Below, in pieces: positions 1-10,484 of a stretch of DNA of 64,000 nt (position 1 is its first letter; each line of letters starts with the position of its first letter). The DNA is from SMWN01 sp965221455 (GTDB lineage: Bacteria; Pseudomonadota; Gammaproteobacteria; Eutrophobiales; Eutrophobiaceae): NCBI GenBank assembly GCA_965221455.1, contig OZ244890.1, forward strand, positions 62,001 to 126,000, read 5' to 3'. A model generated the notes under the pieces. It saw only the letters and a program-made list of their open reading frames with translations. It searched no databases and was not told the DNA's origin. A program made the translations under genes and the position numbers.

Positions 1-3
1 AAT

Positions 4-29
4 AAAAAAGGGCTAAAAAGCCCTTTTTT
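4..29 (-). terminator. Rho-independent terminator after pnp
   Basis: A GGGCT/AGCCC stem with an AAAA loop is followed, on the minus strand, by a run of six T. It lies about 28 bases past the pnp stop and would end the rpsO-pnp transcript. Confidence 0.85.
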
Positions 30-56
30 ACTGTGCCTGAACATGTCTCGTCTCGA

Positions 57-2156
57 TCAGGCTTCTTGTACTTCTCCTTCGTTAACTGCTTTCATACTTA
101 AACGAACACGACCTTGTCTGTCTATTTCAAGCACTTTAACTTTGACGCAATCACCTTCGCCTAATTTGTCGCTTACATTTTCCACTCGCTCTTCACAAAT
201 TTGTGAGATATGCACCAAACCATCCTTACCTGGCAGGATATTCACGAAGGCACCAAAATCCATCAGTTTGGCAACTTTACCTTCATAGATTCTACCGACT
301 TCGATGTCTGCGGTTATTTGTTCAACTCTGAGTAATGCGGCTTCACCGGCAGCTTTGTCAATAGCGGCAATTTTCACCGTACCATCATCATCAATATTAA
401 TCGTTGCACCTGTTTCTTCTGTAATGGCGCGAATCGTCGCACCACCTTTACCGATCACATCACGAATTTTATCAGGGTGAATTTTAATTACTGTAATTCT
501 TGGTGCAAATTCGGATATTTCATCGCGAGTTCTGGAAATCGTTGAAGCCATTTCTTCGAGAATATGAACACGACCTTCCTTGGCTTGCGCTAAAGCCACC
601 TGCATGATTTCTTTGGTAATCCCATCGATTTTGATATCCATTTGCAAAGCAGTAACGCCTTCACTCGTACCCGCAACTTTAAAGTCCATATCACCTAGAT
701 GATCTTCATCACCGAGTATGTCTGAAAGTACGACAAATTTATCATCTTCTTTAATCAAGCCCATAGCGATACCGGCAACTGGTGCTTTAATGGCAACACC
801 TGCATCCATTAAAGCAAGGCTGGTACCGCAAATACTGGCCATAGAACTTGAACCATTTGATTCTGTAATTTCTGAAACCACGCGAATAGAGTAAGGATAT
901 TCGGCCATATCGGGCATAACACCTAAAATGCCGCGCTTTGCTAAACGGCCGTGACCAATCTCGCGACGTTTTGGTGTACCAACACGACCAGTTTCACCAA
1001 CGCAATACGGAGGAAAATTATAGTGCAACATAAACGGTTCTCTATAAGATCCCTCTATTGCATCAATAATCTGCGAATCACGTTCTGTTCCCAGCGTGGC
1101 GACTACAATCGCTTGTGTTTCACCGCGTGTGAAAAGTGCCGATCCGTGTGCCCTTGGAAGAATACCCACTTCTGCCGTGATTTTTCTGATAGTTTTAGCG
1201 TCACGTCCGTCAATTCGACTCTCACCCGCTATAATACTACCGCGAACAATATGACTTTCGAGACTGTGAATCTCATCACTGATTTCTGATGCAGACCATT
1301 TTGCATCTTCTGCTCCGGTCATTGCCTCAATGACTTCAAGGGTAATTTCGTTGATACGTTCCTTACGATCAAGCTTGTCTGTGATGGCATAGGCCTCGCG
1401 TAACAAGTCGGCTGCATGGCTGGCAACTTCGTCCGATAAGGCTTGATCTTTAACCTCTGCCTGCCAATCCCAGGCAACCACACCAACGTCTTCCTCCAAT
1501 TCCCTGATACTATCAATCACAACCTGGAATTGCTCATGACCGAACATCACGGCATCCAGCATCACTTCTTCCGGTAGCTGTTTGGCCTCTGACTCAACCA
1601 TTAATACTGAAGCACTGGTGCCTGCAACCACCAGATTCAAAGATGACTCCGCTAGCTGTTCAGATGATGGGTTAATCACGTAATTACCGTCAATATAGGC
1701 TACGCGAGCAGCACCAACTGGACCATTGAATGGTGTACCAGTCAAGCTAACTGCGGCTGAAGCACCAATCAATGCCGGAATATCCGCATCAATTTGTGGA
1801 TCCAGTGACAGCACCGTCGCAACAATCTGAACTTCGTTTCTAAAACCTGTGGGAAATAACGGTCTGAGTGGGCGATCAATCAATCGAGATGTCAGAGTTT
1901 CCTTTTCAGCTGGGCGCCCTTCTCTTTTGAAAAAACCACCTGGTATTTTACCAGCAGCATAGGTACGTTCCTGATAATCTACAGTAAGTGGAAAAAAATC
2001 ACGGCCTGCATCAGCTTCTTTTTTGGCGACACAGTTGACCATAACGACGGTGTCCCCCATGCTGACAATAACCGAACTGGCTTGTCGAGCTATTTTCCCC
2101 GTTTCCAAAACAACTGTATGATCACCGAACTGGAATTCTTTCCTGACTGCTTTCAT
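57..2156 (-). CDS. pnp: Polyribonucleotide nucleotidyltransferase (PNPase)
   Basis: PNPase is a phosphorolytic 3'-to-5' exoribonuclease and a core member of the RNA degradosome in the cytoplasm. The 699-residue product has two RNase PH-like domains separated by a helical domain. A KH domain follows, with the VIGKGGATIR motif near residue 565, and then a C-terminal S1 domain (GRIYEGKVAKL, GLVHISQI). Length is normal (E. coli 711). It lies downstream of rpsO on the same strand, the usual arrangement, and is followed by a clear terminator. E. coli autoregulates this gene through an RNase III-cleaved leader hairpin. The 175-base rpsO-pnp gap here contains short inverted repeats, but I cannot point to one convincing RNase III site. 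Confidence 0.98.
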   Translation of the reverse strand: MKAVRKEFQFGDHTVVLETGKIARQASSVIVSMGDTVVMVNCVAKKEADAGRDFFPLTVDYQERTYAAGKIPGGFFKREGRPAEKETLTSRLIDRPLRPLFPTGFRNEVQIVATVLSLDPQIDADIPALIGASAAVSLTGTPFNGPVGAARVAYIDGNYVINPSSEQLAESSLNLVVAGTSASVLMVESEAKQLPEEVMLDAVMFGHEQFQVVIDSIRELEEDVGVVAWDWQAEVKDQALSDEVASHAADLLREAYAITDKLDRKERINEITLEVIEAMTGAEDAKWSASEISDEIHSLESHIVRGSIIAGESRIDGRDAKTIRKITAEVGILPRAHGSALFTRGETQAIVVATLGTERDSQIIDAIEGSYREPFMLHYNFPPYCVGETGRVGTPKRREIGHGRLAKRGILGVMPDMAEYPYSIRVVSEITESNGSSSMASICGTSLALMDAGVAIKAPVAGIAMGLIKEDDKFVVLSDILGDEDHLGDMDFKVAGTSEGVTALQMDIKIDGITKEIMQVALAQAKEGRVHILEEMASTISRTRDEISEFAPRITVIKIHPDKIRDVIGKGGATIRAITEETGATINIDDDGTVKIAAIDKAAGEAALLRVEQITADIEVGRIYEGKVAKLMDFGAFVNILPGKDGLVHISQICEERVENVSDKLGEGDCVKVKVLEIDRQGRVRLSMKAVNEGEVQEA

Positions 2157-2331
2157 GTTTTTACCTTAAAAAATAATTTGATAAATAATTCATAGGGAAG
2201 CAAGAGCTATTTCAGAAGTATTTGACTTTCACGAATAACTGGCGTGCCGGTGTTTGCAGATCTGAAATTTCCGATTGCCGTGAACATAAACAAAGGCCAT
2301 GCGATCCTTGCACGCAAACCTGAAATTAACC

Positions 2332-2601
2332 TTATTTACGCAAACCAAGGCTGGTGATTAAGCCAAGATAGCGGTTCACGTCTTTGCCTTTCAGATAATC
2401 CAAAAGCTTACGGCGCTGATTCACCATCCTCAATAAACCGCGACGCGAATGATGATCTTTTTTATGCGTCTTGAAATGATCTGACAACTCTGTGATATTT
2501 GCCGTTAATAGTGCAACCTGCACTTCCGGAGAACCTGTATCGTTTTCCACACGTTCATACTCTCTTACTATATCAGCCTTACGCTGAGTACTTAGTGCCA
2601 T
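2332..2601 (-). CDS. rpsO: 30S ribosomal protein S15
   Basis: S15 is a primary 16S rRNA-binding protein of the 30S platform. The product is 89 residues, the standard length. It contains the conserved GSPEVQVALLT and HSRRGLLRMVNQRRKLLDYL regions. The ATG at 2601 is chosen because it gives the family N-terminus and has an AGGGGA ribosome binding site 10 bases upstream; a TTG two codons earlier has no such support. A promoter-like sequence lies just upstream, between truB and rpsO. Confidence 0.98.
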   Translation of the reverse strand: MALSTQRKADIVREYERVENDTGSPEVQVALLTANITELSDHFKTHKKDHHSRRGLLRMVNQRRKLLDYLKGKDVNRYLGLITSLGLRK

Positions 2602-2646
2602 GTGCAATCGATCCCCTAAAGTAATCTCGGTCTGAATGAGGCGTGT

Positions 2647-2675
2647 ATTGTAACCGCGCTCTCTTGCATGAACAA
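2647..2675 (-). promoter_or_regulatory. Sigma-70-type promoter for rpsO-pnp
   Basis: On the minus strand a TTGTTC -35 element and a TACAAT -10 element are separated by 17 bases. They sit about 45 bases upstream of the rpsO start codon. E. coli has an rpsO promoter at the equivalent position between truB and rpsO. Confidence 0.6.
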
Positions 2676-2728
2676 GCGTAAATCACAAGATGCTGGTATT
2701 GTTTTTTCCAGTCCTGAATTCCAGCCCC

Positions 2729-2749
2729 AAAACAGCTATTGAATAGCTG
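2729..2749 (-). terminator. Weak terminator between truB and rpsO
   Basis: A 7-bp CAGCTAT/ATAGCTG stem with a three-base loop is followed on the minus strand by TTTT. It lies about 20 bases past the truB stop and just before the rpsO promoter. The short U tract suggests partial termination with read-through. Confidence 0.45.
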
Positions 2750-2768
2750 CTATATAATAATCAAATAT

Positions 2769-3713
2769 TTATTCGTCATCACCCGTTTTCAATAATCTTT
2801 TCGGTGCGACACGCCCATCATCCAAAATCGTGCCTATTCCAATAAATATACGATTATGGTCATAAATACGAACCGGACCATCTTCAGGCGCACACACAGT
2901 AGACACTGCTTGACCCCGACGTAAGCAGTATGTCATTTCTTCGGATAAGGACAGCGCCGGGAAATGTTGCAACGCACTATCCGCCGCCATGAGTAATTGA
3001 TCCAGAGCAGCATTGGCAAGATCACCTTGTTTTGACAAATATTCGATAGTTTCCATACTGATCATTTGCGCTTCAATAAATGGACCCGATGACAAACGTC
3101 GAAGTGTACTGACATGAGCGCCGCAACCCAAGACATTACCAATGTCTTCAACCAGAGTACGAATGTAAGTACCTTTTGAACAGTGCACCTGTATTTCAAA
3201 TGAGTCCCGATCAAATTGAAGTAAATCAATCCGGTGTATCGTCACAGGTCTTGGTTTACGTTCAGACTCTAACCCTTGATAAGCTAATTTATAAAGTCTT
3301 TGCCCACCAACTTTCAATGCTGAATACATTGGTGGTATCTGTTCAATATCTCCAACAAATTGCGCAATAATCTCTTCTAGTTGAGACCGATTAAACTCAG
3401 GCACTTGTTTAAACGCTAATATCTCACCTTCGGCATCAGCGGTAGCGGTTACGACACCTAATTTTGCCACAGAAACATAGATTTTATCTGCATTAAGAAG
3501 ATATGACGAAAACTTGGTGGATTCACCCAGACACAGTGGCAACAGTCCTGTTGCAGGTTTGTCCAGACTTCCTGTATGCCCCGCTCTGACAGCTTTATAG
3601 ATCCGCCTGACTTTTTGCAAGGCATCATTTGAGGTAATACCAGCAGGTTTATCTAGAAGCAGGATGCCATCGACATCTCGTTCATGCGGCTTTCTTTTTC
3701 GTCTCCGACCCAT
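2769..3713 (-). CDS. truB: tRNA pseudouridine(55) synthase TruB
   Basis: TruB isomerises U55 in the T-loop of tRNAs to pseudouridine. The product is 314 residues, the family's usual size. The N-terminal LLLDKPAGITSND motif and the catalytic GHTGSLD motif (nucleophilic Asp at about residue 51) are intact. A PUA-like region forms the C-terminus. It is separated from rbfA by an unusually long gap of about 255 bases in which I see no gene. Confidence 0.97.
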   Translation of the reverse strand: MGRRRKRKPHERDVDGILLLDKPAGITSNDALQKVRRIYKAVRAGHTGSLDKPATGLLPLCLGESTKFSSYLLNADKIYVSVAKLGVVTATADAEGEILAFKQVPEFNRSQLEEIIAQFVGDIEQIPPMYSALKVGGQRLYKLAYQGLESERKPRPVTIHRIDLLQFDRDSFEIQVHCSKGTYIRTLVEDIGNVLGCGAHVSTLRRLSSGPFIEAQMISMETIEYLSKQGDLANAALDQLLMAADSALQHFPALSLSEEMTYCLRRGQAVSTVCAPEDGPVRIYDHNRIFIGIGTILDDGRVAPKRLLKTGDDE

Positions 3714-3969
3714 ACTTCTTCTATGACAGAAATTCAGAATCTTAAGGAAGTCAAACGACTGCTAACAGGTGACACAATACACTCCCGAATCGCAGAGTAA
3801 AGTATCACAGGTACCTCGTACTAAAGGAATATTTTATTTCTATTTAAAAAACGATCAAATCTGGATTTAAACATTGTTGTGATAATTGCATTTTTTGTTG
3901 AAATTGCTTTGTGAGAGGCCAATGTAAGGATTGAGTTTGCCGAGAAGTTTATTTGATTGCATATGGCAA

Positions 3970-4350
3970 TTAATTCTGGGGATCGTTCGTATGCAGGGAA
4001 TCTATCAGCCCAATCAGTCGATTCGACTGTTGCAGACTCTCATCAAATATGAATTTGAGTTTTGGAACAATGCGGGTAGTGAGAGTTTTAGATAGTTGAT
4101 GACGGAATTGTGGCGCATTATCATTCAACATCGCGAGAATTTTCTCCCTGTTAGATATACCAATACTATCCATGTCAATCCCCAGACAAGTCACATAAAT
4201 CTTTGCACGCGATAAATCTGTACTTAAATCAATGGCGGAGATTGTTACTAAACCCAAGCCGGAATCGCGTACAGACATCTGAATGATCGCGGCAAGTTTT
4301 TTTTGTATATGGTCGCCGACACGTTGACTACGACTGAATTCCTTGGCCAT
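3970..4350 (-). CDS. rbfA: 30S ribosome-binding factor A
   Basis: RbfA binds immature 30S subunits and assists late 16S rRNA 5'-end maturation and cold adaptation. The chosen ATG at 4350 gives the family N-terminus MAKEFSRSQRVGDHIQ and a 126-residue KH-type protein. A longer frame reaching 4422 would run into the infB 3' end and lacks a family counterpart. The gene starts 31 bases after the infB stop in the nusA-infB operon. Confidence 0.95.
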   Translation of the reverse strand: MAKEFSRSQRVGDHIQKKLAAIIQMSVRDSGLGLVTISAIDLSTDLSRAKIYVTCLGIDMDSIGISNREKILAMLNDNAPQFRHQLSKTLTTRIVPKLKFIFDESLQQSNRLIGLIDSLHTNDPQN

Positions 4351-4381
4351 TGTCAAACACGCTCTACTTAGCCTATCAATA

Positions 4382-6844
4382 TCAAATTGTGCGCGCGACT
4401 TCGACGCGTTCAAAAACCTCAATTTGGTCGCCGGATTCTACATTGTCATAATTTTTCACGCCGATACCACATTCCGTACCCGACTTCACTTCATCAACAT
4501 CATCCTTGAAACGCCTCAGAGACTCAAGTTCACCCTCATAGATGACGATATTATTCCGCAATACCCGGATTGGGCTGCTCTTTTTGACAACGCCTGTAGA
4601 AACAAGACAGCCAGCAATGTCACCAAATTTTGGCGAACGAAATACATCTTTGACTTCTGCAACTCCGATAATTTGTTCACGCAAATCGGGTGCTAGCATA
4701 CCGCTCATTGCCGCTTTTATATCGTCAATCAGATCATAAATAATGCTGTAATAACGAATTTCAATGCCTTCCTCGTCTGCAAGCCTACGTGCAGACGCAT
4801 CAGCACGTACATTAAAACCAATTACCACCGATTTCGAAGTCAATGCCAAATTCACATCTGTTTCTGTGAGGCCGCCAGTGCCATTACTGATAATATTAAC
4901 TCTAACTTCATCTGTTGATAGTCTGGTCAGTGCATCCACTATTGCTTCAGAAGAGCCCTGAACGTCCGCCTTGACCATAATGTTAAGCGTCGCAACATCG
5001 CCTTCGCTCATCTGATCCATGGCGTTTTGCAATTTAACTGCATGCTGTTTCGCTAATTTCGATTCGCGGTTTTTATTTTGCCTAAGCTCAGCAATTTCAC
5101 GAGCTTTTTTCTCATCAGGTACGACCATCATTTCATCGCCAGCATGAGGAAGTCCTGATAGACCGAGTACCTCAACAGGCGTCGAAGGCCCGACAGATGA
5201 CAAAATCTCATTACCATTACTGTCAACCATAGCCCGAACACGACCAAACTCTTTGCCGCTCAAAATAATATCGCCTTTACTGAGCGTGCCGCTCCGTACC
5301 AATATTGTTGCAACCGGGCCACGACCTTTATCCAGACGTGCTTCAATCACCGTACCCGTTGCCATTCCTGTTTCCGATGCTTTCAATTCAAGCACTTCCG
5401 CCTGCAAGGAAATATTCTCGAGTAAATCATCAATCCCATCGCCAGTCAGCGCAGAAACATTTACAAACTGGGTATCACCACCCCAATCTTCCGGCACAAT
5501 GCCTAATTTAGAAAGTTCCTGTTTTACACGATCAGGATCAGCCTTATCAATTTTATTAATTGCAACAATGATAGGTACATTCCCCGCCTTTGCATGCTTC
5601 ACGGCTTCTTCTGTTTGAGGCATTACACCATCATCAGCAGCAACTACCACGATAACGATATCCGTCACGCTGGCACCACGCGCTCTCATTGCAGTGAATG
5701 CAGCATGTCCCGGGGTATCCAAAAATGTGATCCTGCCATTACCAGATTCCACGACATAGGCGCCTATGTGCTGGGTAATGCCGCCGACCTCGCCATCAGT
5801 CACTTTAGTCTTGCGGATATAATCAAGTAATGATGTTTTGCCATGGTCGACATGTCCCATAATTGTGACTACCGGTGCGCGTGCAACTTGTTCACCAGTG
5901 TCTTTCACTGCAAATACAAGCTCATCTTCCAGCACACTCTCACTAATCAGTTTTACTTTGTGTCCCATTTCTTCCACAACGAGAGCGGCTGTATCTTGAT
6001 CAAGCATCTGGTTAATGGTCACCATACTTCCCAGCCCCATCATTAATTTGATGACTTCAGTCGCCTTGACCGACATTTTTTGCGCCAGATCACCCACCGA
6101 AATATTTTCCGGAATTTCCACTTCCTTGATAACGGGTTCCGTTGGCTTCTCAAAACCATGTTGCGAGTCTATCGTCGGAATAATTTTCGGTTTGTGTCTG
6201 GATTTCTTTTTACGGCGACCGGACTTTTCTGAGGCAACATGCAGTTCCTGACGACCGTAACGCGTTGACTTTTCCTTACTCCTGTCTTTTCCTTTTTTAC
6301 CGGTTCTGGATTTATCATCAATTTCTTCTTTAAGCGTAGGTTCTGCAGCAATTGGCTTTTCGGTAAAAGCAACTTCTGTGACCACCGCAGCCGACTCGTT
6401 CACCGCTTCAGTGTTATTCGCATTCCGGGCTTCCGCTACTTCAATGACCGACTTAACAGCATCAGTGTTTTCGGCAAGTTCTTTTGGTAATTCTTCCTCA
6501 ACTCCCGGTTCTGTCAATTCATCAATGGCACTACGTCTAACGTAGGTACGCTTCTTTCTGAATTCAACACTCACCGTCTTCGATTGAGTTTTGCTTCTTC
6601 CCTGGACACTTGGTGGTATTTTGATTTCACTGCTTGTTTTTCTTTTCAGAGTTATTTTTTTTGTTTCGGATGAACCCTTGCCATGCTTATCACGGAGATG
6701 ATTCAACAGGTGATTTTTTTCCTCATCTGTGATCATTTCGTCTATAGATTTTTTAGGCAGTCCCGCCTCGATCATTTGTTCTTGCAGACGTTCGACGGGG
6801 ATACCGACGATGCTCGCAAATTGATCGACTGTAACTTCAGGCAT
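4382..6844 (-). CDS. infB: Translation initiation factor IF-2
   Basis: IF-2 is a GTPase that brings initiator tRNA to the 30S subunit. The 820-residue product starts with an IF2_N domain (residues 1-50), followed by a long charged, low-complexity linker rich in Lys/Arg/Glu (about 60-230). A second IF2_N domain precedes the G domain, which carries GHVDHGKTSLLD, DTPGHAAFT and NKIDK motifs. Domains II-IV follow to the C-terminus. It overlaps nusA by 8 bases, consistent with translational coupling in the rimP-nusA-infB operon. Confidence 0.98.
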   Translation of the reverse strand: MPEVTVDQFASIVGIPVERLQEQMIEAGLPKKSIDEMITDEEKNHLLNHLRDKHGKGSSETKKITLKRKTSSEIKIPPSVQGRSKTQSKTVSVEFRKKRTYVRRSAIDELTEPGVEEELPKELAENTDAVKSVIEVAEARNANNTEAVNESAAVVTEVAFTEKPIAAEPTLKEEIDDKSRTGKKGKDRSKEKSTRYGRQELHVASEKSGRRKKKSRHKPKIIPTIDSQHGFEKPTEPVIKEVEIPENISVGDLAQKMSVKATEVIKLMMGLGSMVTINQMLDQDTAALVVEEMGHKVKLISESVLEDELVFAVKDTGEQVARAPVVTIMGHVDHGKTSLLDYIRKTKVTDGEVGGITQHIGAYVVESGNGRITFLDTPGHAAFTAMRARGASVTDIVIVVVAADDGVMPQTEEAVKHAKAGNVPIIVAINKIDKADPDRVKQELSKLGIVPEDWGGDTQFVNVSALTGDGIDDLLENISLQAEVLELKASETGMATGTVIEARLDKGRGPVATILVRSGTLSKGDIILSGKEFGRVRAMVDSNGNEILSSVGPSTPVEVLGLSGLPHAGDEMMVVPDEKKAREIAELRQNKNRESKLAKQHAVKLQNAMDQMSEGDVATLNIMVKADVQGSSEAIVDALTRLSTDEVRVNIISNGTGGLTETDVNLALTSKSVVIGFNVRADASARRLADEEGIEIRYYSIIYDLIDDIKAAMSGMLAPDLREQIIGVAEVKDVFRSPKFGDIAGCLVSTGVVKKSSPIRVLRNNIVIYEGELESLRRFKDDVDEVKSGTECGIGVKNYDNVESGDQIEVFERVEVARTI

Positions 6845-8357
6845 CCGTAGATCCTCCTTCAGCTTTTTCAGTTTCTTCGAACCAAGGAATTCTAGCAGTC
6901 ATGATTAATTTACCTGCCCGTTCCGAATCCATATCTTCAAACTCCACTAACTCATCCACGGAAAGTTCGGCTAGATTATCCATGGTAACAATACCCTTCG
7001 CGGCGAGCTCATAAGCCAGTGAATCTATCATGCCCTCCATCTGTAACAGATCGTCTGCTGGGTGTGCATCAATTAATTTTTCTTCGTTAACAATCGCACG
7101 CGTTAGCATGATATCACGCGCACGCCCTCGTAATTCGTTCACGAGGTCGCTGTCAAACTCTTCAATCTTGAGCATTTCTTCTTCCGGAACATAGGCAATT
7201 TCCTCAATGCTGGAAAATCCTTCCTGCACCAGAATAAGCGCTACCTCTTCATCCATATCCAGCTGTTCCATAAACATTTTTTGCAACACCTGGGCTTCTT
7301 CTTCATTTTTCTCCTCCGCCTGTTCAACAGACATAACATTGAGAACCCATCCTGATAATTCACTGGCGAGCCGTACATTTTGTCCGCCGCGACCGATGGC
7401 TTGTGAAAGATTATCTTCTTCCACAGCAATATCCATACTGTGTGTCTCCTCATCAACCAGAATAGAAGACACTTCAGCGGGTGCCATGGCATTGATGACA
7501 AATTGTGCAGGATTTTCATCCCACAGAATAATATCAACACGCTCTCCACCCAATTCATTGGAAACTGCTTGTACACGCGAACCACGCATACCAACACAAG
7601 CACCTATTGGATCAATTAGAGGATCACTAGCTTTCACTGCTATCTTCGCTCTAGCACCAGGATCACGGGCTCCGCTAATGATCTCTATTCTGCCTTCATT
7701 GATTTCAGGAACTTCCAGTTTAAATAATTCGATCAACAACTCCGGGGCCGTACGACTTAGAAGTAATTGCGGACCTCGAACTTCTGAACGAATTTCCCGT
7801 AGATAAGCACGAACACGATCACCTGGTCTTACAGCTTCCCTGGGGATCAGCCTTTCACGTGAAATGAACCCTTCCGCATTACTTCCCAAATCAAGATACA
7901 CACTTCCCCTTTCAACACGTTTAATAATACCACTCAACATTTCACCAACACGATCAGCATAAGCCTCTATTACCTGGACTCTTTCAGCTTCGCGGACTTT
8001 CTGTACAATCACCTGTTTAGCTGTCTGTGCAGCAATCCGGCCAAATTCAACAGAATCCATGGATTTTTCGACAAATTGGCCTATTTCTATGTCTGGATTA
8101 TCTTCCAGTGAGTCTTTAAACTTTACTTGTCTGCCTGGAAACTCCAGTTCCTCATCATTGCCCATCACTTCCCAGCAACGGAATGTTTCGTAGTCACCTG
8201 TCTCACGATCAATCTCGACACGTGATTCAATATCTTCACGATTGCGTTTTTTGGTCGCCACCGCCAATGCTGCCTCAATGGCCTCAAAGATGATTTCTTT
8301 ACTGACACCCTTTTCACTGGAAACAACGTCAACAACTGTCAAAATTTCTTTATTCAT
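6837..8357 (-). CDS. nusA: Transcription termination/antitermination protein NusA
   Basis: NusA binds RNA polymerase and nascent RNA and modulates pausing, termination and antitermination. In the 506-residue product the order is an N-terminal polymerase-binding domain (to about 130), an S1 domain (GIIKRVERGSVYLDLG), two KH domains (GACVGMRGSRVQAV and AIGRGGQNVRLAS) and two acidic C-terminal repeats typical of gammaproteobacteria. It lies 67 bases downstream of rimP and overlaps infB. Confidence 0.98.
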   Translation of the reverse strand: MNKEILTVVDVVSSEKGVSKEIIFEAIEAALAVATKKRNREDIESRVEIDRETGDYETFRCWEVMGNDEELEFPGRQVKFKDSLEDNPDIEIGQFVEKSMDSVEFGRIAAQTAKQVIVQKVREAERVQVIEAYADRVGEMLSGIIKRVERGSVYLDLGSNAEGFISRERLIPREAVRPGDRVRAYLREIRSEVRGPQLLLSRTAPELLIELFKLEVPEINEGRIEIISGARDPGARAKIAVKASDPLIDPIGACVGMRGSRVQAVSNELGGERVDIILWDENPAQFVINAMAPAEVSSILVDEETHSMDIAVEEDNLSQAIGRGGQNVRLASELSGWVLNVMSVEQAEEKNEEEAQVLQKMFMEQLDMDEEVALILVQEGFSSIEEIAYVPEEEMLKIEEFDSDLVNELRGRARDIMLTRAIVNEEKLIDAHPADDLLQMEGMIDSLAYELAAKGIVTMDNLAELSVDELVEFEDMDSERAGKLIMTARIPWFEETEKAEGGSTDA

Positions 8358-8424
8358 AATCCAATCACTCTCAACACAAACTCATTCTCGACAAATTAAC
8401 TCAAGGTATATCAACAGCAATTTA

Positions 8425-8889
8425 TTAAGATTCCGACACCAAATGCGCTGAATCAATCACATCAGCAGGAATTAAATATTCAATGCCAGCCTCATTAATG
8501 AGCACTGCTGTTTCTTCAATTTTTTTGATCACGCCTGTGATTTTTCTCCTGTTATCAACTTTTTCAAGCAGCTTAATCCTTACTTCCTGCCCCAAAAACC
8601 GCTGAAACTGCTCCAAGGTAAACAATGGTCTGTTTAGTCCCGGCGACGAAATTTCCAGATTATACTTTTCCTTAACAGGATCATGTACATCAAGCACACC
8701 AATCGCCTGATGACTGACACGGGTACAATCATCGAGAGTAATTCCGTCAGCATGATCTATATATAACCTCAGTACTGAACCACCCTTTTGCTTGAAATAC
8801 TCGACGCCAAGCATCTCATAACCCATTCCCGTGACTACAGGTTCCAACAATTCAATCAGCTCATTATATTTTCTATACATTAACTTCAT
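8425..8889 (-). CDS. rimP: Ribosome maturation factor RimP
   Basis: RimP supports 30S maturation. The family signature is present: an N-terminal domain with YEMLGVEYF and LRLYIDHADGITLDDC, then YNLEISSPGLNRPL and a C-terminal SH3-like domain. The frame is open further upstream, but family length (about 150) favours the ATG at 8889 or the one at 8880. Neither has a strong ribosome binding site, so the start is uncertain by three codons. It is the first protein gene of the nusA operon, downstream of the initiator tRNA as in E. coli metY-rimP. Confidence 0.93.
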   Translation of the reverse strand: MKLMYRKYNELIELLEPVVTGMGYEMLGVEYFKQKGGSVLRLYIDHADGITLDDCTRVSHQAIGVLDVHDPVKEKYNLEISSPGLNRPLFTLEQFQRFLGQEVRIKLLEKVDNRRKITGVIKKIEETAVLINEAGIEYLIPADVIDSAHLVSES

Positions 8890-9072
8890 ACCACAAGGCG
8901 ACCGGACCAGCATGGATAACGGAAGTGCGAAATACAGAAGCAATTTTCTGCCATTACATCCTGTAATCGATCACTCCCGGCTTTCCTAGGCCCATAACAT
9001 ACACCTGAGGAGCCTGTCATTCGCCACTTTTCCGCATCCCTAGAACAACGGCGTATACACCCTTGCTTAAAC

Positions 9073-9093
9073 AAAAAATGGGCGCAAGGCCCA
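9073..9093 (-). terminator. Second terminator between tRNA-fMet and rimP
   Basis: On the minus strand a TGGGC/GCCCA stem with a five-base loop is followed by six T. It lies about 70 bases beyond a first terminator and upstream of rimP. It could limit tRNA transcripts entering the rimP-nusA operon. Confidence 0.65.
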
Positions 9094-9159
9094 ACTCAAA
9101 AATCCGATAACGGTGTAACGGTTATACTTGAAAATCGCCAGTTCCTGTATTACACCCGT

Positions 9160-9181
9160 AAAAAAGGCCCCAATGGGGCCT
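9160..9181 (-). terminator. Terminator immediately after tRNA-fMet
   Basis: On the minus strand a 7-bp AGGCCCC/GGGGCCT stem with a three-base loop is followed by a T run. It begins 12 bases after the tRNA 3' end, a strong intrinsic terminator for the tRNA transcript. Confidence 0.85.
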
Positions 9182-9192
9182 CTCTAAAACTT

Positions 9193-9269
<77 letters not shown>

Positions 9270-9319
9270 CTAAGGACGCGCATCTTACAGCTACCTTAAA
9301 ACTTAATCAAGACAATGGC

Positions 9320-10397
9320 CTAGGTAAGTCGAACCACCTGCCTTTTTGCACTCCATGAACCCGGGATCTCTTCGAAAACACCTGCGCATAATTCTCCACA
9401 AGACTTACATTCGCCACTTACAGACAGATTCCATGACTTTAATTCATACTAGTCTCTGACAATCAGTTTTTCGCCACATTAATGGCAAAAGCTAGTCTCT
9501 CCCGCCGCGTGATGCACGTTTCCCGTATACGCATATACGGATTCCGTTTTAAAATGCGATATCACGTGCTTTAGTTAATATTTCTAAAGCTGGTTCCGGG
9601 TTCGTTCAACATTTTCCAATCAGTGATGCAAGGCTGAAAAATGTACCGGCACATCTGTACCAAGATTTTCCACGATCCGCTGTGTCATTACTTCAAACTC
9701 ATCTACCGAGTCATTCTCTCCCGGGATAACCAGATTGGTAATTTCCAACCAGACTTCCGTCTCTTTTTTTAGATATTAATGAGTGTATCCAAAACAGCTC
9801 GCAAATGTCCTCCGGCAATATGCTTATAAAATTTTTCAGTAAAGGCCTTTAATATCAACATTAGCCACATCCATATACCGATAAAACTCTGCTCTCGGTA
9901 CTTCACAAACATAATCCGCAGTCACCGCGACTGACTTTATATCGAGCTCACGGCAAGCTTGTGCGACATCAATCGCATATTCATGAAAAATAACCGGATC
10001 ATTGTAAGAGAGAGCGATGCTGCGACAGTTGAATTCCTTTGCTACACTTGCGAGTAATTCTGGCGAGGCCGTCTCAGCTAAAGTATCAACTTCACGCGAT
10101 TTGCTGATGTCTCAATTCTGGAAAAACTTGCAGACCAAATTACAACCCGCAGTACCGAATGAAAGGATTGCTGTTCCAGGTAAAAAATGGTTTAGTGGTT
10201 TTTTTTCAATCGGCTCAATACAAAAGCCACTCGATCAGCCATTAGGTCACAAGTACAATTTGTTGTTCTCTGCATTCACGCACGAAACAGAGTCCTTGCT
10301 GCCCTTCTTTCAATTTACATGCATGAGGACAAACATCACACTGAACCCGACTATCGTCCAGTTTGTGCCAGTACCTAGTTTCGATAACTGAGTCCAT
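9320..10397 (-). pseudogene. amrS: Broken AmmeMemoRadiSam radical SAM enzyme
   Basis: Reading the minus strand from the ATG at 10397 gives a clear AmrS N-terminus (RYWHKLDDSRVQCDVCPHAC). After that the frame is broken by several frameshifts and stop codons. Recognisable later pieces are EKKPLNHFLPG, a radical SAM cluster region whose third Cys has become Phe (GTAGCNLVCKFF), ALSYNDPVIFHEYA, EVWLEITNLVIPGENDS, and a C-terminal zinc-ribbon-like CGEKLIVRD ... ECKSCG ending at a stop at 9320. Nearly the full length is present, so the gene died by point mutation and small indels. No single long reading frame survives. Confidence 0.9.
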
Positions 10398-10484
10398 ATT
10401 AAATACCTTTCCTTATCTGCAAGTATTCCGGTTACAGACTATAATTAAGCGCGAAGATCCTTCACCAGTACATACTCCTCAACT

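Noticed and set aside
10017..10391. Plus-strand ORF of 124 codons
   Set aside because: It is the opposite strand of the amrS pseudogene, whose AmrS-like fragments read on the minus strand.
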